The notes under the pieces: generated by a model
What the model saw: the letters and a program-made list of their open reading frames with translations, nothing else
Told to the model about the DNA's origin: nothing
Databases searched by the model: none
NCBI GenBank assembly: GCA_017548445.1
Contig: JAFYZZ010000039.1
Coordinates: forward strand, 1-64,000
Source: Bacteroidales bacterium
Lineage (GTDB): Bacteria > Bacteroidota > Bacteroidia > Bacteroidales > UBA932
Direction of reading: 5' to 3'
Length of the DNA stretch: 64,000 bases
Translations under genes and position numbers: made by a program
Shown: one piece after another, positions 8,601 through 23,685 of the stretch
How positions within the stretch are numbered: position 1 is the stretch's first letter
Layout: the number at the start of each line of letters is the position of its first letter

Positions 8601-11500
8601 TTCGAGTCGCGCAGCGCACAGCGGAAGGGAATCCAGCTTTGGATGAGCCACAGTTGCTGGCCCTCGATGGTCTGGCAGACCTATGACTATTACTTCGCGC
8701 CCACGGCGGCCTATTTCGGGGCCAAGAAGGGCAGCGCGCCCGTCCGCATCCAGTGGAATCCCGTTTCCGCTCAAGTTGAAGTAGTGAACAACAACGCCGG
8801 CGACCTGTCCGGCCTTACGGCGGAAGCTGTCGTGGCCGCCCTCGACGGCACCGTCCTTTCGGAACAGCAGGCCGTGCTGGATGCCGCGGAAGACTCCACG
8901 ACGCCGCTCCCGTTCGAGGTTCCGGGTGAAACCCAGGGCGAGGTGTTCCTCCTCCGCCTGCGCCTCCTGCAGGGTGAAGCCGAGCTGGCCGACAACTTCT
9001 ATGTCCTGAATCCCGCCGATCCCGGCAACCTGCAGGTCCTGAGGCAGTTGCCTGCCGCCAAGGTGGACTTCCGTACCGAATGGACCCGCGACGGCGACCG
9101 CTGGCTGGGCACCGCCACGCTGGAAAACAAGTCCAAGACGCCGGCCCTGATGCTCCGGCTTAACCTGGTGGGCGCACGCAGCGGCGAGCAGATCCTGCCC
9201 GTCTTCTACGAGGACAACTGGATCTCCCTGCTCCCGGGCGAGAGCAAGCGCATCACCGTGCGCTGCGCCGCCGCCGACACCCGCGGCGAGCAGCCTAAAT
9301 TGCTGCTTCTGCCCGGTCTGCCCCCTTCGGACGCCGCGAAGCCGTCCCGGCAGGAGCAGGTCACTTATGTGGAGACGGTGCGCGTCGACCCCGATGACAC
9401 GCAGGAAGAGATTGTCCGCAAGGCCGCGAACCTGGTGCCCTCCCCGCGCCAGGCCGCGGCGTTGGAGAACGGCTTCATCGCCTTCCTGCACTTCGGCCCC
9501 AACACCTTCACCCGGCGCGAGTGGGGCACGGGCTTCGAGGACCCCGCAGTCTTCGACCTGAAGGAACTCCACACCGACGACTGGTGCCGCCAGATGAAGG
9601 ATGCCGGGATGAAGATGGCCATCCTCACGGTAAAGCACCACGACGGCTTCTGCCTGTGGCAGACGCGCTACACCACGCACGGCATTATGTCCACGGGCTA
9701 CAAAGACGGCCGGGGCGACATCCTGCGCGAACTTGCAGAATCCTGCCGCAAATACGGCCTCAAGCTGGGCGTCTACCTCTCGCCGGCCGACCTCTACCAG
9801 ATCGAGGCCCCGGACGGCCTGTACGGCAACCTCAGTGCCAAGACGCCCCGCGTCATCCCGCGTCCGGTGGAGGGAAGGCCCTTCGCGGACAGCCGCACCT
9901 TCCAATTCACGGTAGACGATTACAACGAGTATTTCCTGAACCAGCTGTTCGAACTGCTCACCGAGTACGGGCCCATCGCAGAAGTCTGGTTCGACGGAGC
10001 GCATCCCAAGCGCAAGGGCGGCCAGACCTACGACTACACCGCCTGGCGCGAGTTCATCCGCACGCTGGCCCCCGACGCGACCGTGTTCGGGCGCGAGGAC
10101 ATCCGCTGGTGCGGCAACGAGGGCGGATCCACGCGCGACGCCGAGTTCAACGTCGTCACCTTCGGGGAGGACCCCGCCGTGATGACGGAGTTCGAGGATA
10201 TGTACGGCGAACTGGGCACCCGGAAGGTGTACACCGCGCAGCAAAAGCCTTTCTACCTGCATTACGAGCCCTGCGAGACCAATACCTCCATCCGCGCCGG
10301 CTGGTTCTTCAGCGACGACGACACGCAGGAGGTGCGCACGGCCGACGACGTGTTCGACATCTACGAACGTGCGGTGGGCGGCAACTCCATCTTCCTGCTG
10401 AACATCCCGCCGAACCGCGAGGGACGCTTCTCCGAGCGCGATGCGGCCGTGCTGCAGGAAGTGGGTGCGCGCATCCGGGAGACCTACGGCGAGGGCTGCA
10501 ACCTGCTCGCCCGCGCCCGGGGGCCGAAGCAGGTCCTGGACGGCAGGGACGACACTTTTGTGCCGGCCGACGGCCTCGTCGTCCGCCTCCGGAAGCCCGT
10601 CACGCTGAACCGAATCGCGCTGCGCGAGCCGGTCCGTACCGTCGGCGAGCGGGTGGAAGGCTGCGCCGTGGACGCCCGGATAGACGGAGAATGGAAGGAA
10701 ATCGCCGCCGGCACCAACATCGGCTTCCGGCGCATCCTGCGCTTCGCCGACGTCACCACCGACGCCCTGCGCATCCGCATCACCTCTACGCGGGACGAGC
10801 CGCTTCTCAGCGGGGTCGAGGCCTACCGTTACCGGACGCGTCCGCCCGCCGTCGAGGCGGTGCAGGCCCCGGACGGCACCGTGACCTTGAAACCCGCCTT
10901 CCAGTCGATGCACTGGTGGAGTTTCCGGAACAATGACGCTTCAGGGCTCTATGCCGGCTGCACCATCCTTTATGCGACGGAGCCGGACGGGGAGCTGAAA
11001 CCCTACGAGGGCCCGTTCCGTCTGGAGAACGGCGAACTTCGGGCCGTGGCCGAGCTGAACGGCGAACGGGGCCCGGAACTGGTCCGGCATTTCGGCTGGG
11101 CCAAGCAGGGCTGGAAGGTGATCGGCTGCAGCAGCGAGTATCCCGGGCAGTTCGCCCGGCAGGCCATCGACGGCCGGACCGACAGTTGCTGGCAGTCCCG
11201 CGACGGAGTGCGGCAGTACATCAGCATCGACCTCGGGGAAGTCCGGGAGCTGCACGGTTTCGCCTACACACCGCACGCCTTCACGAAAGAGAGTATGATC
11301 GAGCAGGGCGTCTTCCGGATCAGTGCGGACGGCCGCAACTGGAAAGACGCCGAGGACTTTGCATTCGGCAACCTCGTCAACGACCCGACCCGCCGGGTCC
11401 ATCAGTTCGGTAAACCCCTCCGGACGCGCTACGTGCAGATCCTCTCCACGGCCATCGCCGCGGGCGGAAACGCCGCCGGAATGGCGGAGCTGGACCTGTT

Positions 11501-11504
<4 letters not shown>
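5685..11504 (+). CDS. Giant multidomain glycosidase lipoprotein: F5/8C-like - GH2 - GH29 - F5/8C
   Basis: 1939 codons, two glycosidases in one chain. Residues about 85-385 hold two discoidin-like (F5/8 type C) segments. About 404-1180 is a GH2 module related to exo-beta-D-glucosaminidases and beta-mannosidases, with acid/base Glu836 in CGRNEGNPP and a likely nucleophile Glu896 in FHSERGMPNVPT. About 1240-1600 is a GH29 alpha-L-fucosidase module (FLHFGPNTF, VKHHDGFCLWQT), with probable nucleophile Asp1437 in EVWFDGA. About 1815-1939 is a C-terminal F5/8C domain. A lipobox (LLTAAPGC, Cys53) implies surface or periplasmic anchoring. The first 30 codons run through hairpins at 5714-5792 and are unlike a signal peptide; a TTG at 5775 would give a normal 22-residue lipoprotein signal, so the true start is uncertain. 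Its stop shares CTAG with convergent ispG. Confidence 0.9.
5714..5792. repeat. Tandem hairpins around the 5' end of the glycosidase fusion
   Basis: GTCCTCAAAA at 5714-5723 and TTTTGAGGAC at 5732-5741 form a perfect 10-bp stem. A second TTTTGAGGAC at 5783-5792 can pair with TCCTCA at 5766-5771. The hairpins fall inside the longest reading of the fusion gene, but the residues they encode do not look like a lipoprotein signal, so they may be an untranslated leader. Confidence 0.6.
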
Positions 11505-12806
<1,302 letters not shown>

Positions 12807-12820
<14 letters not shown>

Positions 12821-13601
12821 ATACGATCTCTTTGGCCTCCTTACGAAGCTGCGCCGTGGTCTTGCCGGTGCGCTTCGTGAGTTGGAAATGCACGCCCACC
12901 GTGGCGATGATGTCCAGCGGATAGGCGTAGCGATAGTAATACTGGCTGGCGTAGTCCGGGTCGTACAGTGACGACCACGACCAGCGCAGCAGGGCGTTGA
13001 AATGGATTTCGACGGGGTCGAGCATCAGCGCGAAGCCGCCGCCGCCCTGCAGGCCGTATTCCCAGCGGTGCTCGTAGGGCCGGAAGGCGTGTTCGAAGGC
13101 CGGGTCCAGGTTGGGGCCCGAACGCGAGATGCTGTTGCGCCAGCCGCCATACACGCCCACGTTGGCCATCAGCTTGCCGGGATGGAAATCCACGTGGATC
13201 TGGGCCAGGGCCGGGATTTCGAAGACTTCGATGGAGGCCTGCTCGGCATCGTCGATGCTCTGCGAATAGCCCGTCTCGGGGTCCCGCTTGAAGCCGAACC
13301 CCTCGTAGCCGTGGGCCACGCCCATCACCAGGGCGAAGTAGGGCAGCGTGTCGAACATCTTGCTGAACTTGGTGAAGGTCACCGAAACATAGTTCGGCGA
13401 GAACTGCCAGGCGCGGTTGTGCCGGGCCGGCGCGTAATACATATTCGAGAACGAAACGCCGTAGTTGACGCCGACCAGCAGGTAGTCGTTGATCATCCGG
13501 GCGCGCTTGCCGGTCTGCAGCGTCAGGGTGTCGGCTTGCTGCGCCCGCAGGCCGGAGGCGGCGGGAATCAGCAGAAGCAGGAGGACGATGAACTTCTTCA
13601 T
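12807..13601 (-). CDS. Predicted outer-membrane beta-barrel protein, function unknown
   Basis: 264 aa with a Sec signal peptide (MKKFIVLLLLLIPAASGLRAQ). The mature part alternates aromatic and polar residues in strand-like stretches (YLLVGVNYGVSFSNMYY, NYVSVTFTKF, LMANVGVYGGWRNSIS, YGLQGGGGFALML), which is typical of the small outer-membrane beta-barrels of Bacteroidetes (PorT/OmpW-like). No catalytic motif is present. It sits between the Ig-like lipoprotein gene (6-bp gap) and ispG (14-nt overlap). Confidence 0.8.
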
Positions 13602-13607
13602 AGGGCG

Positions 13608-15410
13608 TCAGGGGTTGCCGAAAAGCTCCGCGATGGATACCGGCTGGCTGATCTCGGCCCCCGCGGGGATGTCGATGTAAGGGCTGCCGGACAGCTCCAG
13701 GAACACCACTTTCTCGGGCTGGCGGTGATCCAGCAGGTTGCCGGTGTCCACGATGGAGTTGCGGTTGCCGTCCTCGGTGATACGGATGCTGTAGCGCCCC
13801 TTCCTGAGGTAGGGGAAACTCACCGTGCCGTCGGAATCGACGATGTGCGAGCGGAGCACGCGGTCGCGTTTCTCACCCAGCAGGTCGATGATGAACTTGC
13901 GGTCCACGCCGCTCAGATCCAGTTCCAGCACGCTCAGGGTCTCGTCGTCGGGCAGGCTGACCTTGAGTTCGGTGCTGTCGGACCAGAAACCGTTGATGTC
14001 GCGGAAGGCGCGATAGGGAAGCTTCATAAAGTATTGATAGCCGGGCTGGAGTTTCCCTTTCGGCCGGAGGATGTACCGGCGCAGGTTGAGGCTGTCCTGC
14101 TCCACCGTGAATTCCTCGCGCGTCTCGCGCTGACGGGGGTTGATGGAGCGGAAGATCACGGAGTCGAACCGTTCCGAGATAATGGGATTGCGGAACTCCA
14201 GCGAGAAGCCGTTCTGCTCGACGGTCTCGGGTTCGACCTTGAACGTGTACACGCAGGTGGTGTCTTCGTGCTTGATGTTGCGGCGCGAGCTCTTGGAATA
14301 GGTCCGCCTGTCGGCGGGCATCGGGAGCTTGACGACTTCCTGCGTGGGGACCAGCCGTCCCAGCGAGTCGGTCTTTCGGTAATTGACGTAGATGCGCATC
14401 GTGTCCGGGGCGGCCCGGCGGCTGTTGATCCACAGCTCGAGGCTGTCCTGCAGGATGTTGAACTGGCTGATCAGCTGGTCGGCCGCGTAGCCGCGGATCC
14501 ACAGCGAATCGATCCAGGCGCCCGGGGCCTGGAAAGTCAGGTAGGCGGAGCGCTCGGCGGTGCGTTCTTTCTTCACGATATACTGCCGCGAGGGCTTCTC
14601 CCGGAACAGCTTGAGTTCGTGCTCGCTGCGGCGCGCCAGGCACCTCACGGTGTCCAGCATATCGTATTTGAGCAGTTCGGGCACGGTGTCGTAAGCGATC
14701 ATCACAGGCTTGACCAGCGAGTCCAGGAAGGCGACGTTCTCGGATTCCGGGTCGTAGATATAGTCGCTGTTGGCGTCTTTGATGGCGTACAGGCGGTACA
14801 GGGTGTCCTTGACGTAAGGGAAGGTGAAGTAGCCCCAGTCGTCCGTCTTGGCGGCCGCGTAAGGCTTGTGCAGCAGGATGGCGGAGTCGGCGTGGTCCTT
14901 GTGCAGCAGCACGGTGGCGCCCTTCACCGGGGCGAGCGTGTTGCAGTCTACCACGGTGCCCGTGACCAGCATCGAGTCGATGCCGGTGCCCGTGGAGAAG
15001 ACATAGGTGTAGCCCGGGAACAGGTTGCCTTCATTGGCGTCCGCGATGGCGTCGATGAAGTTCAGCGTGTAGGTCATATCGGGCAGCAGCGGCTCCTCGA
15101 AGGTGACGATGAGGTCGTGCCCGCGCAGACGCGACTTGGGCGGACGGTTCTGCGGCGGCGACAGGACGATGCCCGTCGGGGCCTTGATGGTCACGTATTC
15201 GTTGAAGGTGAATACGAACCGGGCTCCTTCCAACGGCACGCCCACCACGCCCGGCAGCGGCCGGATGTCGATGATGTAAGGGGGGATGGTGTCCTTCTTG
15301 CCGCCGGACGGCGCCTGCGTCGTGTTGGCGCAGGAGGGCAGCATCAGCGGCAGCAGGACGGCGCAGACGGCCAGCAGCAGGAGGATCAGCGGGGCGGTTC
15401 TCTTCTTCAT
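13608..15410 (-). CDS. Ig-like (Big_5) domain lipoprotein
   Basis: 600 aa. The N-terminus is a lipoprotein signal with a lipobox ending LMLPSC, so it is membrane-anchored in the envelope. Residues about 40-140 match the SbsA-type Ig-like domain found in many Bacteroidetes lipoproteins (GGKKDTIPPYIIDIRPLPG, FTFNEYV, LLPDMTYTLNF, YVFSTG). The remainder is predicted beta-rich, with a carboxypeptidase-regulatory-like segment (VTGTVVDCNTLAPVKGATV). Function is unknown; homologues are often called Ig-like domain-containing protein. It follows rel by 6 bp in the same run. Confidence 0.85.
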   Translation of the reverse strand: MKKRTAPLILLLLAVCAVLLPLMLPSCANTTQAPSGGKKDTIPPYIIDIRPLPGVVGVPLEGARFVFTFNEYVTIKAPTGIVLSPPQNRPPKSRLRGHDLIVTFEEPLLPDMTYTLNFIDAIADANEGNLFPGYTYVFSTGTGIDSMLVTGTVVDCNTLAPVKGATVLLHKDHADSAILLHKPYAAAKTDDWGYFTFPYVKDTLYRLYAIKDANSDYIYDPESENVAFLDSLVKPVMIAYDTVPELLKYDMLDTVRCLARRSEHELKLFREKPSRQYIVKKERTAERSAYLTFQAPGAWIDSLWIRGYAADQLISQFNILQDSLELWINSRRAAPDTMRIYVNYRKTDSLGRLVPTQEVVKLPMPADRRTYSKSSRRNIKHEDTTCVYTFKVEPETVEQNGFSLEFRNPIISERFDSVIFRSINPRQRETREEFTVEQDSLNLRRYILRPKGKLQPGYQYFMKLPYRAFRDINGFWSDSTELKVSLPDDETLSVLELDLSGVDRKFIIDLLGEKRDRVLRSHIVDSDGTVSFPYLRKGRYSIRITEDGNRNSIVDTGNLLDHRQPEKVVFLELSGSPYIDIPAGAEISQPVSIAELFGNP

Positions 15411-15416
15411 AAGGCG

Positions 15417-17606
15417 TCAGATATCGGTGCGCAGGACATCCTGGATGCCGTCGATCTTGGAAAGTCCGTCCACCATCCGCTCCAGGTTCTTCTTGTCGCG
15501 GACAAGGAGTTCGATGAATCCCTCGAACAGTTCGCCGTCGGTGGAGAGCTGCAGCTTGCGCATATTGATGCCGAGGGTCTGGGAGATGTAGCTGGAGATG
15601 TCGCTGAGCAGTCCCACCCGGTCTATTCCCTTGAGGGATATGCGGATGGGATATTCCTGCTGCACGGCACCCCACTGCGGGACGACCATCCGGTTGCCGT
15701 ACTTGCTGGCCAGGCTCTCGGCCACGGGGCAGGATTTCTTGTGCACGATCACCAGGCTGTCGCTCATCGAGAAGCCGATCACGGGGTCGCCGGGAATCGG
15801 GTGGCAGCACTCCGCGATCTTGTACTCGATCATATGGGCGTTGTCCTCGTGGATGGAGAACTTGCGCTTTCCGCCCGTGGACAGGTCCTTCTCGTCGATG
15901 ATGGCCTTGAATTCCTCGGGGCCGAGCAGGCCCAGGCCGATGCGGAAGAACAGTTCGTCTTCGTCGTGCAACTGGGTGTAGTCCTGGAACTTGCGGACCA
16001 GTTCGCGGTTGCTCTGCAGGCCCATTAGGCGGACGCGTTCCTCGAAGATGCGCTCGCCCTCGCGGGCGATGGTGTCGAAGTCGCGGCGGAAATACTCGAT
16101 GACGCGGTTGCGGGCGTAGCGCGTCTGCAGGAAGGACACCCAGTCCATCTTGGGCCGGGCGTTCTCGGCGGTGATGATCTCCACCTGGTCGCCGGCCTTG
16201 AGGGTGTGCGAGAGCGGGACCAGCTTCATATTCACCTTGGCGGCGATGGCCTTGTTGCCGATTTCCGTGTGGATCCGGTAGGCGAAGTCGAGCGCCGTGG
16301 CGCCGCCGCGGATGGCCTTCTGCTCGCCCTTGGGCGTGAAGACCACGATCTCGCTGCTCACCAGGTCCTTGTGGATGATGTCCAGAAGTTCCAGGGCGCT
16401 GACGTCGTCGCTCAGCAGGATGTCCTGCACCTCGGCGAGCCACTTGTCCATCTCGGAGTCGTTCTCGGAGATGTAGCCGTCGTTCTTGTACGCCCAGTGG
16501 GCGGCGATGCCCTTCTCGGCGATGTCGTCCATCCGCTTGGAGCGGATCTGGACCTCCACCCAGAAGCCGGCGTGGCTCATCAGGGTGCAGTGCAGGGCCT
16601 CGTAGCCGTTGCTCTTGGGCTGCGAGATCCAGTCGCGCCTGCGGGTGAGGTTCTCGCGGTACAGGTGGGTGATGGTGGAGAAGATGAGGTAGGCCTGCCC
16701 GCGTTCCGTCTGCACGCTGTTGTCCGACGGCTCGAAGATGATGCGGACGGCGTACAGGTCGTAGATCTGCTCGAAGGGCACCTGCTTCGTGCGCATCTTG
16801 TACCAGATGGAATACGGGGTCTTGATGCGTTTCTTGATGGTGAAACGGTAGCCGGCCTCGCGCAGCGCCTCCTCGATGGGGGCGATGAAGGTGTCGATGT
16901 CCTTGTCGCGCGTGGCGATGTTGCCCTTGATGCGCTCCGAGATGCGCCGGTAGTCTTCGGGCTCCTTGTAGCGGAGCCAGATGTTCTCCATCTCCGACTT
17001 CACGCTGTACAGGCCGAGCCTGTGGGCCAGCGGGATGAAGATGAACATCGTTTCCGAGAGGATCTTGTCCCGCTTGTGCTCGGGCATAAACTCGATGGTG
17101 CGGCAGTTGTGCAGGCGGTCCGCCAGCTTGATCAGCACCACGCGCACGTCGTCGTTCAGAGTGAGCAGGATGCGCTTGAAATTCTCGGCCTGGAGGCTCT
17201 CGGTGCTGGCCATCCCGCCCTTGCGGTCTTCATTGTCCAGCACGGTCTTGATCTTGGTCAGGCCGTCCACCAGGGTGGCGATCTTGTCGCCGAACAGGTT
17301 GCGGATGTCCTCCACGGTGTAGCCGGTGTCCTCCACCACGTCGTGCAGCAGCGCGGCGCAGATGGACTTGCATCCCAGGCCGATCTCGGTCACGACGATC
17401 TTCGCCACGGCCAGCGGGTGCAGCATATAGGGCTCGCCCGAGCGGCGGCGGACGTTCTTGTGGGCCTGGTTGGCAAACTCGAAGGCTTTCCGGACGGTCT
17501 CCACCTCGCCCTCGTCCTTGCAGCGGTGCGTGGCGACCTCCATCAGCGAGGAGAACTCTTCGCTGATCAGCCGGTAGTCATCGGGTGTGAACTGGGAGAA
17601 ACTCAT
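15417..17606 (-). CDS. rel: Bifunctional (p)ppGpp synthetase/hydrolase Rel
   Basis: 729 aa stringent-response enzyme that makes and degrades (p)ppGpp. Domains in order: HD hydrolase (ALLHDVVEDTGYT), synthetase (QIYDLYAVRIIFE, SNGYEALHCTL, WVEVQIRSKRMDDIAEKG), TGS (VVFTPKGEQKAIRGGATALD) and a C-terminal ACT domain. The synthetase loop reads RRRD, the basic RxKD-like type of bifunctional Rel/SpoT rather than the acidic EFDD of RelA. The frame stays open upstream to 18389, but that part overlaps yihY; the ATG at 17606 overlaps the yihY stop by 4 nt and begins the conserved N-terminus (MSFSQFTPDDYRL). Confidence 0.95.
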   Translation of the reverse strand: MSFSQFTPDDYRLISEEFSSLMEVATHRCKDEGEVETVRKAFEFANQAHKNVRRRSGEPYMLHPLAVAKIVVTEIGLGCKSICAALLHDVVEDTGYTVEDIRNLFGDKIATLVDGLTKIKTVLDNEDRKGGMASTESLQAENFKRILLTLNDDVRVVLIKLADRLHNCRTIEFMPEHKRDKILSETMFIFIPLAHRLGLYSVKSEMENIWLRYKEPEDYRRISERIKGNIATRDKDIDTFIAPIEEALREAGYRFTIKKRIKTPYSIWYKMRTKQVPFEQIYDLYAVRIIFEPSDNSVQTERGQAYLIFSTITHLYRENLTRRRDWISQPKSNGYEALHCTLMSHAGFWVEVQIRSKRMDDIAEKGIAAHWAYKNDGYISENDSEMDKWLAEVQDILLSDDVSALELLDIIHKDLVSSEIVVFTPKGEQKAIRGGATALDFAYRIHTEIGNKAIAAKVNMKLVPLSHTLKAGDQVEIITAENARPKMDWVSFLQTRYARNRVIEYFRRDFDTIAREGERIFEERVRLMGLQSNRELVRKFQDYTQLHDEDELFFRIGLGLLGPEEFKAIIDEKDLSTGGKRKFSIHEDNAHMIEYKIAECCHPIPGDPVIGFSMSDSLVIVHKKSCPVAESLASKYGNRMVVPQWGAVQQEYPIRISLKGIDRVGLLSDISSYISQTLGINMRKLQLSTDGELFEGFIELLVRDKKNLERMVDGLSKIDGIQDVLRTDI

Positions 17607-18544
17607 AGCTTGTTTTCGGCGTCCCAATCGGACACGTTGTATTGGTCGACATTCTGGAAACTGTAGGTCAGCTGCGCGCCGTATATGATGATCTGCCAGC
17701 TGAAGTTCAGCCAGATCAGGAAGAGCGGGATGGCGGCGAGGATTCCGTAGGCCTGGTTGAGCCGGCCCACGAACATCTGCGTGTGCAGGTATAGGTACTG
17801 GAACAGCATAAAGAACACGCCGGCGATGAGCGCCGAACGGAAGGCGTATTTGTACTCGACGAAAGTGGCAGGGATGTACTTGTACATCACGGAAAGGGTG
17901 CCCACGAGGATGATGTAGAAGGCGGCGTAGCCCAGCAGCTTGAACAGGAAACGCGCTTCCTTGAGGTCCAGGCCGTAGAAGAGGTTCGGCAGGTTGGTGG
18001 CGTACACCATCCCGGTGCCGAAGATGATGATGATGAAGGGGGAGAGCACGAGCACCAGCAGGTAGAAGCTGAAGCGCTTGTAAATCTTGCGGGGGATCTT
18101 GAGGATGCCCCAGACGTTGTTGAAAACGCGCTCCACCTGGAACATCATCCACAGGATGGCCCAAAGGAAGATGATGGCGGAAACGGTCCCGAGCCCGCCG
18201 CCCTGCGCGGAGTCGATAATCACGGAAGCCCGTTCCGACAGCATATTGACGATTTCCGGATGGGTCGGAAGGATGGCCTGCAGGAGCTGCTTGACGCTGC
18301 CGTCCAGCCCCAGGCCGCCCGTGATGGCGAACACGAAGGCGATGAAAGGCACCAGGGCGAGGGTGATGAAGTAGCTGAGCGACACGCATTGGAAGCCCAT
18401 CCGGTTCTCGATGAAGGTGCTGAAGGTGATGCGGATCAGCTTGATGATGCGGACCGTCTCGGCATAGAAGGGCGAGGACGCGCTGGTGTCGAGCGTCCAG
18501 ATCCTGTCGGTGAAAAGGTCCGTTATCTTACTGGCTATCCTCAT
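17603..18544 (-). CDS. YihY/BrkB family inner-membrane protein
   Basis: 313 aa polytopic membrane protein of the YihY (formerly RNase BN/BrkB) family. Hydrophobic segments are visible through the chain (SYFITLALVPFIAFVFAI, GTVSAIIFLWAILWMMF, FSFYLLVLVLSPFIIIIFG, LLGYAAFYIILVGTL, ALIAGVFFMLFQYLYL, AIPLFLIWLNFSWQIII), with the family landmarks VERVFNNVWGI and FLIWLNFSWQIIIYGA. The physiological role is not established. The start is 7 bp after ligA and the stop overlaps rel by 4 nt. Confidence 0.9.
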   Translation of the reverse strand: MRIASKITDLFTDRIWTLDTSASSPFYAETVRIIKLIRITFSTFIENRMGFQCVSLSYFITLALVPFIAFVFAITGGLGLDGSVKQLLQAILPTHPEIVNMLSERASVIIDSAQGGGLGTVSAIIFLWAILWMMFQVERVFNNVWGILKIPRKIYKRFSFYLLVLVLSPFIIIIFGTGMVYATNLPNLFYGLDLKEARFLFKLLGYAAFYIILVGTLSVMYKYIPATFVEYKYAFRSALIAGVFFMLFQYLYLHTQMFVGRLNQAYGILAAIPLFLIWLNFSWQIIIYGAQLTYSFQNVDQYNVSDWDAENKL

Positions 18545-18550
18545 CTTATG

Positions 18551-21961
<3,411 letters not shown>

Positions 21962-21965
<4 letters not shown>

Positions 21966-22708
21966 AACCTCTGAGCTGTATGGTCGTCGATGACGAGCCG
22001 CTGGCCGTCAAGATGCTGGAGAACTTCATTTCCAAGACTTCCTTCCTTTCCCTGGCTGCGTCCTTCACCGATCCCGTGGCTGCGCTGGACGCCATCCGCA
22101 CGCAGCAGCCTCAGCTGGTGTTCCTGGATATCCAGATGCCCGACCTGAACGGGATGGAGCTTTCCCGGATGGTGCCCGACGGGACGCGGATCATCTTCAC
22201 GACGGCGTTCAAGGACTACGCCTTCGACAGCTACGAGGTCTCCGCGCTGGATTTCCTGCTCAAGCCCATCCGCTACCAGAAATTCCTGGAGGCGGCCGAG
22301 AAAGCGCGTCATTGGTTCGAACTTATGGAGAGCGTCGAGTCTTCCGCCGGGCAGCCCGCTTCCCCGGCGGCCACCCAGCAGGATTCCATCTTCGTCAAGA
22401 GCGACGGGCAGTTGCGCAAGGTGGCCTTCTCCGACATCCGCTATGTCGAGGGGATGAAGGACTATGTGCTGCTTCACCTGGTCTCGGAGCGCCGCCCCAT
22501 CGTCACGCACATTACGATGAAGGCGGTCGAAGAACTGCTGCCGACCGGCGTGTTTATGCGCGTGCACCGCTCCTACATCGTGGCCCTGGACAAGATCGAG
22601 TCCATCGGCGGCTCCTACGACATTTCCATCGGCGACACCCTCATCCACGTCTCCGACGCCTACAAACCCGCCTTCGAGCAGTACCTCTCCCAGCGGATGC
22701 TGCGATAG
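21962..22708 (+). CDS. LytTR-family response regulator
   Basis: 248 aa. Receiver domain (VVDDEPLAV, phospho-acceptor Asp56 in LVFLDIQMPD, conserved Lys in FLLKPIRYQKF) followed by a LytTR DNA-binding domain (SIFVKSDGQLRKVAFSDIRY, FMRVHRSYIVALDKIES). It should bind direct-repeat operators when phosphorylated by the kinase encoded just upstream; its targets are unknown. The 3' end converges on the transposase gene with a 13-bp gap. Confidence 0.94.
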
Positions 22709-22721
22709 GGGCTCCCGCGAC

Positions 22722-23672
22722 CTATTTCCTCCCGAAGAGTGCGATCAGGTCGCGCTCTTCTAATCGGAGCATCCTTTGTATCTGCTTGTTCCGCGCCTGA
22801 TAGTCAAAACGTATCTTTTTGGCCAACTCCAGTTTAGCGTCTTTGGGCAGGGTGGCCGGGCGGGAGTTCCCGTAAGTGTCTTTGCATATTTGCCGCACGA
22901 TAAGGAACAGTTCGTCGTCGGTGTAATAGACAAGATCTCCCAATTGGCTGGCTATGCTGCGATAGGCTTCGACGTTGCGGGATAACAGGAAGAAGTAGCT
23001 CCTAGCATTTTGGAACATCTGTTCCGCCAGGTTTATCTTACAAAAACAAACAGGATTAATATAGCCATTCAGGACCAGATGCTCCGCCGGATAATCAATG
23101 GAATGGCTCCGGAACAACTGCCTTTTCTCCCGAAAAGTGAGGTCCCCATATCTTTTGCCTTGGAGAAACGGAACGTCCGGATTGAAAAAGAAACGGTTCG
23201 CACCCCACGGATAGGAAAAAGGAGTATAGCGCGAATCGGCAAGGTATCCGTTGCGATTTACGTATGCGAGAGTGTGGCGCAAGGTCTCCAGATTGTCAAT
23301 TGTGAAGAGCGTGGCCTCGAAACCGGACAGGTCTTTGATGACCCCTTTATCCAGAAGGTATCTTTGCAATCGACGTTTGAACAAAGAAAAACAAGTCATC
23401 AGGCGCTCTTCCTTTCCGGCCATAACCGAATGCAGATGGTTTTCCATAATCTCGAAGGTCAACACAATCACACCTTCCGTCTGCCAGACGCAGAACGCCA
23501 TCAGATTCATAGCAAAACGGAAGTCTTCATCTTTGTCGAAAAGGATTTCTGTCTGCAGGCCGGATGTGCATAGATGATAAAAAGGCCCAGTGTTCAAGAA
23601 GGTCATCTCACATTGCTGTTCCGCTTCAAAATACGATTGTGCGCGCGGAATATGGTTTCTGTTCGTATCCAT
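22722..23672 (-). CDS. REP-associated tyrosine transposase-like protein (Y1_Tnp / RAYT family)
   Basis: 316 aa, IS200-like HUH single-strand nuclease fold. Visible: FYHLCTSGLQTEILF (the YHV..RG strand of the family), the metal-binding His79-x-His81 in IMENHLHSV and a candidate catalytic Tyr105 in RRLQRYLLDKG. A long C-terminal extension (about residues 150-316) is rich in basic and aromatic residues. RAYT proteins act on palindromic REP sequences; suitable palindromes lie immediately upstream (23895-23979) and at 20763-20846. Its base composition (about 45% GC by eye) is clearly lower than its neighbours, which suggests transfer. A -7 box sits only 5 nt before the ATG. Confidence 0.85.
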   Translation of the reverse strand: MDTNRNHIPRAQSYFEAEQQCEMTFLNTGPFYHLCTSGLQTEILFDKDEDFRFAMNLMAFCVWQTEGVIVLTFEIMENHLHSVMAGKEERLMTCFSLFKRRLQRYLLDKGVIKDLSGFEATLFTIDNLETLRHTLAYVNRNGYLADSRYTPFSYPWGANRFFFNPDVPFLQGKRYGDLTFREKRQLFRSHSIDYPAEHLVLNGYINPVCFCKINLAEQMFQNARSYFFLLSRNVEAYRSIASQLGDLVYYTDDELFLIVRQICKDTYGNSRPATLPKDAKLELAKKIRFDYQARNKQIQRMLRLEERDLIALFGRK

Positions 23673-23677
23673 AACGG

Positions 23678-23685
23678 CAAAGCTA
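23678..23685 (-). promoter_or_regulatory. -7 promoter box of the RAYT gene, leaderless arrangement
   Basis: TAGCTTTG on the minus strand ends 5 nt before the ATG at 23672, so transcription would begin at or next to the start codon. Confidence 0.55.

Noticed and set aside
6786..10913. 1375-codon open frame on the minus strand opposite the GH2-GH29 gene
   Set aside because: Antisense shadow of high-GC codon bias; composition is low-complexity His/Arg/Val-rich and no domain is seen.
17607..18389. N-terminal extension of Rel in the same frame
   Set aside because: It overlaps yihY almost completely and has no Rel homology; the ATG at 17606 starts the conserved protein.
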